A stretch of DNA of 64,000 nucleotides from an uncultured Prevotella sp. (GCA_900551055.1 URUK01000003.1:71953-135952), one strand, 5' to 3'; positions 8,913 through 17,553 are shown, numbered from the stretch's first letter. The notes: generated by a model not told the origin, from the sequence alone. Translations and numbers: made by a program.

Positions 8913-8927
8913 TGAAAACGGGATACA

Positions 8928-8965
8928 AGCCCCTCCCCAACCCTCCCGCGGGGAGGGAGACTGAA
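8928..8965. repeat. GC-rich CCCTCCCGCGGGGAGGG palindrome
   Basis: Related to the CCTCCCGAAGTGAGGGGC repeats at 12098, 43391 and 50095. It lies 15 bases after the Mfa2-like gene and could form a hairpin at its end. Confidence 0.5.
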
Positions 8966-9066
8966 TGGCTTTCGAGTATTAGGCGTATATGTCTTATCAG
9001 TCCCATCAGCCCCATTTGTCCCATCAAGACTGGCCGCCGCGTAACCGCCTGATTACCAGCGGCATT

Positions 9067-9156
9067 GCAAAGGCCGTCTTTCAGGCCGCAAAAGGCCGCC
9101 TTTTACAAGCCAAAAGAGCACCTTTTGCAACGCAATATGCCACCTTTTGGAAAAAG
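9067..9156. repeat. 22-bp palindrome array, copy 3
   Basis: Four modules between the Mfa2-like gene and the fimbrillin-like gene, both on the plus strand. Confidence 0.85.
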
Positions 9157-9193
9157 ACAAGACAAACAACATCATCATTAAACATATCACATC

Positions 9194-10942
9194 ATGAAAA
9201 AAAGACGATTATTCCTGATGCTGGGCATGGCTGCCATGCTGGCATCTTGCAGCCAGGAAGAGCTTGGCGACACGCGCGCGGACGGCGCGATGACGATTAC
9301 CGCCACCGTGGACAACGGCATGGGAACACGCGCATCGACGTACGACACCGACGACGTAACCATAGACCGGTGCCTGTTGGAGGTCTACGACCAGGACGGA
9401 AGCATCGTGGGACAGCAGCTTACAGGCACTCCGGGCGCACAGGAGGGCACGTTCACATTCACCGTGAGCGGCCTCGACCCCGACACGCAGTATGACTTCC
9501 TCTTCTGGGCTGACAACAATGCCGCTGCCGCCTACGACGGAAGCCTGAAAGAGCGCAAGCTTAACGCCGCGGCAAACCTCGCCGAGGCCCTCGCGTTCCA
9601 AGGCAAAATCGAGGGCAGCACGCCTGCCGCAGCCACGTCGGTGACGCTGACACACGCCGTGGCGAAGGTCACGCTGAACACCACCGGGGCGATGGACGCA
9701 GGCGACAAGGTGACGCTCGGCATTAGCGGAGTGACCGGCACATGGGACGTATCGGCAGGAACGGCAACGGGAACAGCCTCCACCGAATACGCATACACCC
9801 TGGCATCGGCCATAGCGCAGCCGCAGGACAGGACAGAGGTTACCACATTCTACGTGCCGGCGCCGGCCATCGGCTCCACAAACGACGTGACAATAGTCTA
9901 CGCCTCGGCCGACAACGCCAGGACGGGGAGCGCCAACATTACCAACGTTCCGCTGAAAGCCAACTTCCGCACAGTGCTGACAGGAGACGTGGCGGCGCTG
10001 TATGAAGGCGCGACGGCAAGCATCACGGCTGCGCTGGACAAGAATTGGAACGACCAGGACGGTGAAATTGACTTCCCGAAAACCAACGTCATAGAGACAA
10101 CAGGAGTAGGACAGATAACATCGGACGCAATAAGGGACGCGGCAGAAGCCGGCAACGGAACAGTCATAATAAAAGGTATGATAAGCAATGCAGACCTTGA
10201 AGCCATCGCGGCTTGTGAAGGCTTGGAAATAAACCTCGACCTGTCAGAAGCCACACTCATGAACGATGAAGGAACAGATGCGGTCACAGAATTTCCATTT
10301 ACACTGTGTGAGTATTATGGAAACACGAGCAAGGCCATACTGACCGGTATCATCCTGCCCAACGGCATCAAAAGTCTGGCTGCAAACTGCTTCCTCGGAT
10401 GTGAAAGCCTTGCATCCGTAACGCTGCCCGAAGGACTGGAAACGATTGGCTCGTCTGCCTTACAAAACACGGCGATAACGTCAATCGACTTCCCGGAAAG
10501 CCTCACCACAATTGACGGATATGCTTTCGCCGGAACGAAACTTGAAGGCGAACTCGTAATACCTGCACGCATAACATTCCCATCAACAAGTCCAAACCAG
10601 TATGCAACAGCCACGTCGGTATTCTCTGAAACCAACATAACGGCAGTTGTATGGGAGTCTGCCAGCCCGATACAAAACAACACATTCAGGGATTGCAAGG
10701 CATTGAAGACCATTACAATCAATGGGAACTGCACCGGAATTGACTTTAACGCTATCTATGGATGCGAAATAAACGAACTGATTATCAACACGGACGCACA
10801 GCTTGAGATTGGCCGTGACAGGGGTACAGGCTTCAACAAAGCCACTATAACGTCAATAAAAGTACCGTCAACATCCGTAGACGCATACAAGGCAGCCAGC
10901 GGTTGGAGCTATTATGAAGACATTATCACGGCAATAAAATAA
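9194..10942 (+). CDS. Fimbrillin-like lipoprotein with C-terminal BspA leucine-rich repeats
   Basis: 582 residues. The lipobox LASC follows MKKRRLFLMLGMAAM. Residues about 20-290 resemble the Mfa-like/fimbrillin fold (GTRASTYD, YDFLFWADN, LTHAVAKVTLNTTG). Residues about 350-550 are LRR_5 units of the BspA type (ILPNGIKSLAANCFLGC, SVTLPEGLETIGSSALQ, TSIDFPESLTTIDGYAF). It should be surface-exposed and may be a minor or tip adhesin. Combining the two modules in one chain suits host or partner binding. It is the third gene of the surface locus. Confidence 0.82.
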   Translation: MKKRRLFLMLGMAAMLASCSQEELGDTRADGAMTITATVDNGMGTRASTYDTDDVTIDRCLLEVYDQDGSIVGQQLTGTPGAQEGTFTFTVSGLDPDTQYDFLFWADNNAAAAYDGSLKERKLNAAANLAEALAFQGKIEGSTPAAATSVTLTHAVAKVTLNTTGAMDAGDKVTLGISGVTGTWDVSAGTATGTASTEYAYTLASAIAQPQDRTEVTTFYVPAPAIGSTNDVTIVYASADNARTGSANITNVPLKANFRTVLTGDVAALYEGATASITAALDKNWNDQDGEIDFPKTNVIETTGVGQITSDAIRDAAEAGNGTVIIKGMISNADLEAIAACEGLEINLDLSEATLMNDEGTDAVTEFPFTLCEYYGNTSKAILTGIILPNGIKSLAANCFLGCESLASVTLPEGLETIGSSALQNTAITSIDFPESLTTIDGYAFAGTKLEGELVIPARITFPSTSPNQYATATSVFSETNITAVVWESASPIQNNTFRDCKALKTITINGNCTGIDFNAIYGCEINELIINTDAQLEIGRDRGTGFNKATITSIKVPSTSVDAYKAASGWSYYEDIITAIK

Positions 10943-10999
10943 GCAGAACAACGTCCGCTTTGTAACAAACTGTCTATCAACAAGTTACGAATATCATTT

Positions 11000-11090
11000 C
11001 AAAAGGCCACCTTTTACACGCTAAAAGGTGGCCTTTTAGCGTGCGATTTGCCGTCTTTTGGAACGCGAAAGACGGCCTTTTGCAAAGCCG
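11000..11090. repeat. 22-bp palindrome array, copy 4
   Basis: Modules AAAAGGCCACCTTTT, AAAAGGTGGCCTTTT, ATTTGCCGTCTTTTG and GAAAGACGGCCTTTT at 22-23 bp pitch, between two plus-strand genes. Confidence 0.88.
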
Positions 11091-11186
11091 CCGGTTTCAA
11101 GGCAAAACACAAACAACGGCAAACGGCCTGCCAACCGGCCTGAAAAGAAATTTACGGCAACTCTTGGTGGTTTGGCAGGAAATGGC

Positions 11187-11194
11187 TAACTTTG
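11187..11194 (+). promoter_or_regulatory. -7 element for the TPR gene
   Basis: TAACTTTG, with a CTTGG sequence about 19 bases upstream as a possible -33 element. The start codon is 39 bases downstream. Confidence 0.55.
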
Positions 11195-11232
11195 TAAAAA
11201 CTTTTCACCTACAAAAGTAAGAATACCATATT

Positions 11233-12099
11233 ATGAATTTCTTTAAAGCACTGTTCGGCGGAAAGGAAGAGAAGCCGGAAGACAGGAAACGGGCGGAGGA
11301 AGAGAGAGACTTCGACGTGTTGAAATACGACGGCGTGCGCGCACTGCGCTCCGGGCAGCATGATTATGCAATACGGTGCTTCACCCACGCGCTGACCATG
11401 AAGGATGACTTGGAGATACGCGACTACATGTCGCAGGCCATGATACGCGCCGACAGGCTGCCGGAGGCTTACGAACAGCTTCTGAAGATAGCCGAGGCGC
11501 AGACGGACAACGTGCAGGTATTCGTCAGGATGGCGCACGTGGCATACATGATGGAGGACTATACGGCAATGGCCGACGCCTGCGAGAAGGCCATCGGCCT
11601 TGACAGCGGCAACGCGGAGGCCACCCTACTCTACGCAAAGGCGTGCATAGGGCACGGCGACACGACTAACGCTATAGCAATGCTGACAAAGGCCATAGGC
11701 CTGAAAGACGACTTCGCCGAGGCACGACTGCTGCGCGGAGAAACGCTGCTGAAAGCCGGGGAGACGGCGGAAGCCGACGAAGACGCCACGCTGCTGCTAA
11801 CAAACAACACGGAAAACGAGGACGTGCTGATGCTTAAAGCGCGCATCGAGCGGGCAAAGGGACAGACGGAGGAAGCCATACTGTACTACGGCAAGGTTAT
11901 CGACGCAAACCCGTTCAACGCCGAAGCGTACCGCGAACGCGGACAAGTGCGCATGGAAACCGGAGACGAAAGCGGCGGACAGGACGACATCCGACAGGCC
12001 GACGAACTGACAGAACAGCAGAACGGAACCGCCGACGGCGAAAACGTGGAGAAGAAAGTGAACGAAGCGTACAAGAATGTGAACCCGTTGGGGATATAA
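11233..12099 (+). CDS. Tetratricopeptide-repeat protein
   Basis: 288 residues and no signal peptide, so probably cytoplasmic. After a charged N-terminus the chain is made of TPR helices: residues 36-70 (VLKYDGVRALRSGQHDYAIRC), 75-105, 108-140, 142-175, 180-205 and 208-240 (ILYYGKVIDANPFNAEAYRE). TPR arrays serve as protein-binding scaffolds. The last 35 residues are Glu/Gln/Asn-rich. The stop codon TAA lies at the edge of a 37-bp perfect inverted repeat. Confidence 0.85.
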   Translation: MNFFKALFGGKEEKPEDRKRAEEERDFDVLKYDGVRALRSGQHDYAIRCFTHALTMKDDLEIRDYMSQAMIRADRLPEAYEQLLKIAEAQTDNVQVFVRMAHVAYMMEDYTAMADACEKAIGLDSGNAEATLLYAKACIGHGDTTNAIAMLTKAIGLKDDFAEARLLRGETLLKAGETAEADEDATLLLTNNTENEDVLMLKARIERAKGQTEEAILYYGKVIDANPFNAEAYRERGQVRMETGDESGGQDDIRQADELTEQQNGTADGENVEKKVNEAYKNVNPLGI

Positions 12100-12266
12100 G
12101 ACCCACCCCAAACCCCTCCCGAAGTGAGGGGCTTTGAATGGCTTTATACCTTTATCCAAACACATCCTTATGACATTTCCACAGATACAGCCACATTATT
12201 CTAATTGTACTTGACAACAAAAGCATTTTAAGCCCCTCACTTCGGGAGGGGTTTGGGGTGGGTCTT
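12098..12266. repeat. 37-bp perfect inverted repeat with 95-bp centre
   Basis: Left arm 12098-12134 and right arm 12230-12266 are exact reverse complements (AAGACCCACCCC ... GTGAGGGGCTT). The left arm overlaps the stop codon of the TPR gene. The right arm ends just before the pheA promoter. Related single arms occur at 43391 and 50095. Confidence 0.9.
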
Positions 12267-12284
12267 AAATTTTCAATCTTTTTT

Positions 12285-12316
12285 CTTGCATAATTCAACC
12301 AAAAGCTATATATTTG
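12285..12316 (+). promoter_or_regulatory. Promoter of the Phe/Tyr operon
   Basis: CTTG at 12285-12288, 20 bases, then TATATTTG at 12309-12316. The leader peptide starts 26 bases after the -7 element. Confidence 0.75.
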
Positions 12317-12341
12317 CAACGAAATGACAAAATAAATGACA

Positions 12342-12419
12342 ATGTACAACCAAAACGCATCTTTCTTTTACTTTTATTTTTACTTTGCAGGGTACTGTGA
12401 AGCGGGAAGTTGCGTGTAA
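12342..12419 (+). CDS. Aromatic-rich leader peptide of the Phe/Tyr operon (25 aa)
   Basis: A 25-codon reading frame from the ATG at 12342 to the TAA at 12417-12419 codes for MYNQNAS-FFYFYFYF-AGYCEAGSCV. It has eight consecutive Phe/Tyr codons (12363-12386) and ten aromatic residues in all. It lies between a good promoter and a terminator hairpin, directly upstream of genes for Phe and Tyr synthesis. This is the arrangement of a transcription attenuator in which ribosome stalling at Phe or Tyr codons controls read-through. The gene is too short for normal gene finders. Confidence 0.85.
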   Translation: MYNQNASFFYFYFYFAGYCEAGSCV

Positions 12420-12501
12420 ATTTCAACTTAAGACAGACATATCTTACAAGAAGATACAGTAAAGTCCCGCATCACAACGTTGAGGCGGGACTTTCGGTTT
12501 T
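12402..12501 (+). promoter_or_regulatory. Attenuator: antiterminator and terminator of the Phe/Tyr operon
   Basis: The terminator is a 10-bp perfect stem, AAAGTCCCGC (12461-12470) with GCGGGACTTT (12485-12494), followed by CGGTTTT. The sequence GCGGGA at 12402-12407, inside the last codons of the leader peptide, can pair with TCCCGC of the 5' arm and block it. Ribosomes stalled on the aromatic codons would leave 12402-12407 free, giving antitermination. Ribosomes reaching the stop codon would cover it, giving termination. Small stems at 12408-12430 (AGTTG/CAACT) and 12440-12456 (TATCTT/AAGATA) may help. Confidence 0.8.
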
Positions 12502-12523
12502 AACAAAACGGCAAAAAAGAAAT

Positions 12524-13387
12524 ATGAAGAGAATAGCAATACAAGGCTCTGTGGGGTCGTTTCACGACATAGCGGCCCACCAATACTTCAAAGGCGAGCA
12601 GCTACAGCTTATCTGCTGCGAAACTTTCGAGCAGGTGTTCGAGAACATAAGGCGCGACCCTACGGTCATCGGGATGCTCGCCATAGAGAACACCATAGCC
12701 GGTTCACTGCTGCATAACTACGAATTGCTGCGCAACTCGGGCACTACTATCGTGGGAGAGCACAAGCTACACATAGAGCACAGCATCTGTTGCCTGCCAG
12801 AAGACTCGTGGGAAACGATACGCGAGGTGCACTCCCACCCCGTAGCCCTTATGCAATGCCGCGGCTTCCTGGCAGACCACCCGGAGCTGAAAGCCGTCGA
12901 AGCCACCGACACCGCCGGCGCGGCAAAGCTCATCTCGGAACAGAAATGCCGCGGATGGGCGGCCATCTGCAACGCCTCCGCCGCCCGGCTGTACGGCATG
13001 AAGGTGCTGAAGGAGTCGATAGAGGACAACAAGCACAACTTCACACGCTTCCTCGTAGTGAGCGATACGCGCAAAGCCGACTTCCTCCGACCGCTCGACA
13101 AGACCAACAAAGCCAGCCTCGTGTTCTCCCTTCCGCATGAGGAAGGCAGCCTGTCGCAGGTGTTGAGCATCCTGTATTTCTATAAAATCAACCTCACTAA
13201 GATACAGTCTTTGCCGATAATAGGCCACGAATGGGAGTACATGTTCTACGTGGATGTGACGTTCAGCGACCCCATACGGTACCGCCAGAGCATAGATGCC
13301 ATCATTCCGTTGACAAAGGAACTTAAAGTAATAGGAGAATACAAAGATGACGGAAAGCAACCAGACATACAGCATAAAGCCGGCTGA
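12524..13387 (+). CDS. pheA: Prephenate dehydratase
   Basis: 287 residues from the ATG at 12524, chosen because MKRIAIQGSVGSFHDIAA is the usual N-terminus; an upstream in-frame start would lie in the attenuator. The PDT domain (1-180) has the catalytic NFTRF motif, and an ACT domain follows. The usual ESRP motif of the ACT domain, which binds Phe, reads QSLP here. The enzyme converts prephenate to phenylpyruvate in the cytoplasm. It is the first structural gene of the operon and overlaps the aminotransferase by 41 bases. Confidence 0.94.
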   Translation: MKRIAIQGSVGSFHDIAAHQYFKGEQLQLICCETFEQVFENIRRDPTVIGMLAIENTIAGSLLHNYELLRNSGTTIVGEHKLHIEHSICCLPEDSWETIREVHSHPVALMQCRGFLADHPELKAVEATDTAGAAKLISEQKCRGWAAICNASAARLYGMKVLKESIEDNKHNFTRFLVVSDTRKADFLRPLDKTNKASLVFSLPHEEGSLSQVLSILYFYKINLTKIQSLPIIGHEWEYMFYVDVTFSDPIRYRQSIDAIIPLTKELKVIGEYKDDGKQPDIQHKAG

Positions 13388-14540
13388 CAGGCTGGCACAA
13401 GTGGCCGAATACTACTTCAGCCGCAAGCTGAAAGAGATTGACAGGCTCAACGCCGAGGGCAAAGACATCGTAAGCCTTGCCATTGGCAGTCCCGACATGC
13501 CGCCATCGCAGGCCACGGTCGACAAGCTGTGCGAGGTGGCACGGATGGCCGGAGCGCACGGTTACCAGCCTACTTCGGGCACTCCCGAACTGCGCCAGGC
13601 CATGGCCGGTTTCTACAAACGTTGGTACGGAGTGGACATCGACCCACAAACAGAAATACAGCCCCTCATCGGCTCAAAGGAAGGAATACTCCACATAACG
13701 CTCGCTTTCGTTAATCCCGGCGACAAAGTGCTCGTTCCCACCCCCGGCTATCCTACCTATACGTCATTAAGCAAGATACTCGGAGCCGATGTGGTGAACT
13801 ACAACCTGCAAGAGGATGACGGCTGGCAGCCCGACTTCAACGGACTTGAGAGCATGGACTTGACCGGCGTACGCATCATGTGGACTAACTATCCGAACAT
13901 GCCGACGGGTGCTCCGGCACGCATGGAAACATACAAACGGCTCGTAAGCTTCGCCCGGCGGCACAACATCCTGATAGTGAACGACAACCCGTACTCGCTC
14001 ATCCTCAATGAAAAACCTCTCTCTTTGCTGCAAGTCAAGGGCGCAAAGGACTGCTGCATAGAGCTTAACTCGATGAGCAAAAGCCACAACATGCCCGGCT
14101 GGCGCGTCGGAATGTGTGTCGGAAACAGGCAATTCATACAGTGGATACTGAAAATAAAGAGCAACATCGACTCCGGAACATTCCGCGGAATACAGCTCGC
14201 CGCTGCCGAAGCGTACAACAACGACGACGCATGGCATCGTCAGGCGAACGTGGAAATTTACCGTCGGCGGCGTCATTTGGCCGAAGCCATCATGCAAGAG
14301 CTGGGCTGCGAGTATGACAAAGGCCAGGTTGGAATGTTCCTTTGGGGCAAAATTCCGGCACGATACGCCAACGCCGAAGAGCTTACCGAGAAGGTATTGC
14401 ACGACGCAAGGGTGTTCATCACCCCCGGATTTATCTTCGGAAGCAACGGCGAAAGATACGTAAGGATTTCCCTTTGCGCCAAAGATGAAAGGATGGAAGA
14501 AGCCTTGAGGCGCATCAAAGAATACAAAACAACAGAATAA
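13347..14540 (+). CDS. PLP-dependent aminotransferase (aromatic/aspartate type)
   Basis: 397 residues of fold-type I, class I/II. The cofactor lysine lies in SMSKSHNMPGWRVG, and NYPNMPTGAPA and the terminal RISLC region match the family. Its place between pheA and the DAHP synthase gene suggests that it transaminates phenylpyruvate and 4-hydroxyphenylpyruvate, the last step of Phe and Tyr synthesis. The start overlaps pheA by 41 bases, a strong sign of coupling. The exact substrate cannot be read from the sequence. Confidence 0.92.
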   Translation: MTESNQTYSIKPADRLAQVAEYYFSRKLKEIDRLNAEGKDIVSLAIGSPDMPPSQATVDKLCEVARMAGAHGYQPTSGTPELRQAMAGFYKRWYGVDIDPQTEIQPLIGSKEGILHITLAFVNPGDKVLVPTPGYPTYTSLSKILGADVVNYNLQEDDGWQPDFNGLESMDLTGVRIMWTNYPNMPTGAPARMETYKRLVSFARRHNILIVNDNPYSLILNEKPLSLLQVKGAKDCCIELNSMSKSHNMPGWRVGMCVGNRQFIQWILKIKSNIDSGTFRGIQLAAAEAYNNDDAWHRQANVEIYRRRRHLAEAIMQELGCEYDKGQVGMFLWGKIPARYANAEELTEKVLHDARVFITPGFIFGSNGERYVRISLCAKDERMEEALRRIKEYKTTE

Positions 14541-14557
14541 AACAAAGCAACAACGAT

Positions 14558-15622
14558 ATGGAACTTGAACTGCAACCGCTCAACTTGCCGAGCGACAACG
14601 AACGGCTGACGGTTATCGCCGGCCCGTGTTCAGCCGAAACGGAGGAACAAGTGATGGAAACAGCGAGACAACTCGCATCAAAAGGCTGCCACATATTCCG
14701 CGCCGGAGTGTGGAAACCGCGTACAAAACCAGGCGGATTCGAGGGCAACGGCGAGAAAGCTCTGCCCTGGCTGAAAAGCGTTAAGGAAGAAACAGGCATG
14801 ATGACGGCCACCGAAGTGGCGACGCCGGAACACGTGGAACTGGCCATGAAGTATGGTATCGACATTTTATGGATAGGCGCACGCACTTCAGCCAACCCCT
14901 TCGCGATGCAGGCTTTGGCTGACAGCTTGAAGGGAACGGACATCCCCGTATTGGTGAAAAACCCCGTAAACCCTGACCTCGAGCTGTGGATTGGGGCGAT
15001 GGAACGCATCAACCAGGCCGGAATAAAGCGCATTGCAGCCATTCATCGCGGCTTTTCCAGCTACGATAAGAAAATCTACCGCAACCTGCCAATGTGGCAA
15101 ATACCCATCGAACTGCGCCGACGCATACCCGAACTGCCCATTTTCTGCGACCCGAGCCACATCGGAGGACGGCGCGAACTGATAGCTCCGCTGTGCCAGC
15201 AGGCCATGGACTTGGGATTTGACGGACTCATAGTAGAAAGCCACTGCGACCCCGACAAGGCGTGGAGTGACGCCAAGCAGCAGGTTACTCCCGACGTATT
15301 GGACTACATACTCGGACTAATCGTAATCAGAGACCAGACAATGAGCACCGAAGGAATAAACACTTTGCGTAAGCAAATTGACGAGATAGACAACCAGCTG
15401 ATGGAAATCCTCGCCAAACGGATGCGCGTCTGCCGCGAAATCGGCCAATACAAGAAGGAGCACAACATGACAGTGCTGCAGACTTCGCGCTACAACGAGA
15501 TACTCGACAAACGCGGAGCGCAAGGCTCGCTGTGCGGAATGGACCCGTCATTCGTCAAGACCGTGTTCGAGGCCGTGCATGAAGAGTCGGTCAGGCAGCA
15601 GATAGAGATTGTGAATAAATGA
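14558..15622 (+). CDS. Bifunctional DAHP synthase / chorismate mutase
   Basis: 354 residues. Residues 1-255 form a type I-beta 3-deoxy-7-phosphoheptulonate synthase (VIAGPCSAETEEQ, FRAGVWKPRTKPGGFEG, FCDPSHIGGRRE). Residues 263-354 are an AroQ-type chorismate mutase (INTLRKQIDEIDNQLMEILAKR). The fusion ties the first step of the shikimate pathway to the branch point towards prephenate, as in other Bacteroidetes. It lies 17 bases after the aminotransferase gene. Confidence 0.95.
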   Translation: MELELQPLNLPSDNERLTVIAGPCSAETEEQVMETARQLASKGCHIFRAGVWKPRTKPGGFEGNGEKALPWLKSVKEETGMMTATEVATPEHVELAMKYGIDILWIGARTSANPFAMQALADSLKGTDIPVLVKNPVNPDLELWIGAMERINQAGIKRIAAIHRGFSSYDKKIYRNLPMWQIPIELRRRIPELPIFCDPSHIGGRRELIAPLCQQAMDLGFDGLIVESHCDPDKAWSDAKQQVTPDVLDYILGLIVIRDQTMSTEGINTLRKQIDEIDNQLMEILAKRMRVCREIGQYKKEHNMTVLQTSRYNEILDKRGAQGSLCGMDPSFVKTVFEAVHEESVRQQIEIVNK

Positions 15623-15630
15623 TTTTTTTA

Positions 15631-15724
15631 GAAGTTAAAGAAGTTATAGAAGTTAAAGAAGTTATAGCCATTACCAAAGTCGGATACAGCCGCAAGACAT
15701 TTGGCTTTAACTTCTATAACTTCT
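15631..15724. repeat. Inverted repeat of GAAGTTAAAGAAGTTATA units
   Basis: Arms of GAAGTTAAAGAAGTTATA flank a centre that starts AGCCATTACC and ends ACATTTGGCT. It lies inside the operon between the DAHP synthase gene and tyrA. Confidence 0.85.
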
Positions 15725-15752
15725 GTAAATTCTCTAAATTCCTATAACAACT

Positions 15753-16535
15753 ATGCGAATTTTAGTTCTTGGCGCAGGCAAGATGGGCAGCTTTTTCCTC
15801 GACCTGCTTAGTTTCGAGCATGAGACGGCGGTGTATGAGAAGAACCCCGAGCGGCTGCGCTTTACATTCAACACGCTGCGCTTCACGTCTATGGATGAGG
15901 TGGAGGAGTTCAAACCCGAACTGGTTATCAACGCAGTGACAGTCAAATACACCATTCCGGCATTCGAAGAGGTGATGCCCCACCTGCCCGAAGACTGCAT
16001 AATAAGCGACATCTCGTCGGTAAAGACGGGGTTGAAAGACTTTTACAGCCGGTGCGGACACCGCTACGTGTCAACCCACCCGATGTTCGGCCCGACCTTT
16101 GCAAACCTCAACCAGCTTAGCCACGAGAACGCAATAATCATAAACGAGGGCGACTACATGGGTCGTATCTTCTTCAAAGACCTGTACAACCGCCTCGGAC
16201 TAAGCATTTACGAATACTCTTTCGAGGAGCACGACAAGACCGTTGCCTACTCGCTGAGCATTCCTTTTGTCAGCACTTTCGTATTCGCGGCGGTAATGAA
16301 GCACCAAGACGCGCCGGGCACTACGTTCAAACGGCACATGAAAATAGCGCGAGGCGTGCTCAGCGAGGACGACTATCTGCTGCAGGAAATCCTCTTCAAC
16401 CCCTACACTTCGGGACAAGTGGAGCAGATACGCACCGAACTCAAGGAGCTGCTCGGCATCATAGGACGCAAGGACGAACAGGCCATGAAGGCGTATCTTG
16501 AGAAAATAAGGAAAAACGTCAGGGACAATTCATAA
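15753..16535 (+). CDS. tyrA: Prephenate dehydrogenase
   Basis: 260 residues. The NAD-binding motif GAGKMG is at residues 7-12, and the substrate region has SDISSVKTGL and THPMFGPTF. The enzyme oxidatively decarboxylates prephenate to 4-hydroxyphenylpyruvate. It is the last gene of the attenuated operon, 130 bases after the DAHP synthase gene, with an inverted repeat between them. No ACT domain is present, so feedback control would be at the transcript level or through the mutase partner. Confidence 0.93.
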   Translation: MRILVLGAGKMGSFFLDLLSFEHETAVYEKNPERLRFTFNTLRFTSMDEVEEFKPELVINAVTVKYTIPAFEEVMPHLPEDCIISDISSVKTGLKDFYSRCGHRYVSTHPMFGPTFANLNQLSHENAIIINEGDYMGRIFFKDLYNRLGLSIYEYSFEEHDKTVAYSLSIPFVSTFVFAAVMKHQDAPGTTFKRHMKIARGVLSEDDYLLQEILFNPYTSGQVEQIRTELKELLGIIGRKDEQAMKAYLEKIRKNVRDNS

Positions 16536-16605
16536 TTCACAATGCATAATTCATAATTACGCCGGCAGGCCGATTTTTCATTATTCATCATTAATTTTTC
16601 ATTCC
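16529..16605. repeat. ATTCATAATTCAC / ATTATTCATCATT repeat
   Basis: Short AT-rich units (ATTCATAATTCACAATGCAT, then TTTTTCATTATTCATC) flank CGCCGGCAGGCCG. It fills the gap between tyrA and the next gene. A related block is at 18238-18345. Confidence 0.55.
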
Positions 16606-16608
16606 CCC

Positions 16609-17553
16609 ATGTGCCTTTCGCTGCTGCTTTCATCACTGCTTACGCTCGTACAGCTTAACTGCGAGAACCTGTTTGACTGCCGACATGACAGTCTAAAGCA
16701 AGACATCGAATTCACGCCGGAGGGCGACCGCCGCTGGACAGAAAGCAAATACTGGGACAAGCTGGACAATACGGCAAAGGCAATAATATCCTGCGGCACG
16801 GAGGACGGCGACTGGCGGCTGCCCGACATCGTGGCGCTGTGCGAGGTGGAGAACGACAGCGTGATGCACGACCTTACGCGGCGGTCGCTGCTTAGGAGTG
16901 CAAACTATGAATACATAATGACCTCCTCGCCCGACGAACGCGGCATTGACGTGGCCCTGCTCTACTCTCCGGGCAGCTTCGCGCCCATAAGATACTATCC
17001 GCTGCGCATCAAACCGATGAAAGGGATGCGCCCCACGCGCGACATCCTGTACGTCGCCGGGCGCATAATAACAGGCGACACGGTACACATATTCGTAGTC
17101 CACGCCCCGAGCCGCTACGGCGGAGAGCGGCGCACAAGGCCGCACCGCAAGCTCGTGGCCGACCGCCTTTCAGCCGCCATCGACAGCCTGCATGCCGTCG
17201 CCAACGACCCGATGATAATCATAACGGGCGACTTCAACGAAGGCGGCGACGGCCCTATGGCAGTGCAGATGCGGGCAAAGGGCATGGCCGACGTGTCCGC
17301 CGACGCTACGGGCAGCCACGAAGCACAGGGCACATACAAGTATAAAGGCCGCTGGGAACGCATCGACCACATCATGGCAAGCCCACGGCTGGCGCGGCAA
17401 CTACGCTCGTGCAGGGTATGCGACGAGCCGTTTATGCTTGAGGAAGACGACAAGTACGGCGGCGTGCAGCCGCTGCGCACATACCGCGCATGGCGCTACC
17501 GTCGCGGTTTCAGCGACCACCTGCCACTCGTCGCGCGCTTCGTTTTTGAATGA
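16609..17553 (+). CDS. Endonuclease/exonuclease/phosphatase-family protein
   Basis: 314 residues with a hydrophobic N-terminus (MCLSLLLSSLLTLVQ) that may be a signal peptide. Family motifs are LNCENLFD, ALCEVENDSV (metal-binding Glu), FVVHAPSRYGG, ITGDFNEGG (catalytic Asp/Asn) and the final RGFSDHLPLVARF with the Asp-His pair. Members hydrolyse phosphodiesters in DNA or phosphoinositides; secreted Bacteroidales members are common. The target is not clear. It stands alone, 73 bases after tyrA. Confidence 0.88.
   Translation: MCLSLLLSSLLTLVQLNCENLFDCRHDSLKQDIEFTPEGDRRWTESKYWDKLDNTAKAIISCGTEDGDWRLPDIVALCEVENDSVMHDLTRRSLLRSANYEYIMTSSPDERGIDVALLYSPGSFAPIRYYPLRIKPMKGMRPTRDILYVAGRIITGDTVHIFVVHAPSRYGGERRTRPHRKLVADRLSAAIDSLHAVANDPMIIITGDFNEGGDGPMAVQMRAKGMADVSADATGSHEAQGTYKYKGRWERIDHIMASPRLARQLRSCRVCDEPFMLEEDDKYGGVQPLRTYRAWRYRRGFSDHLPLVARFVFE

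Noticed and set aside
12408..12456. T-box or riboswitch upstream of pheA
   Set aside because: No T-box sequence or known aptamer was seen. The aromatic leader peptide and competing stems explain the region.
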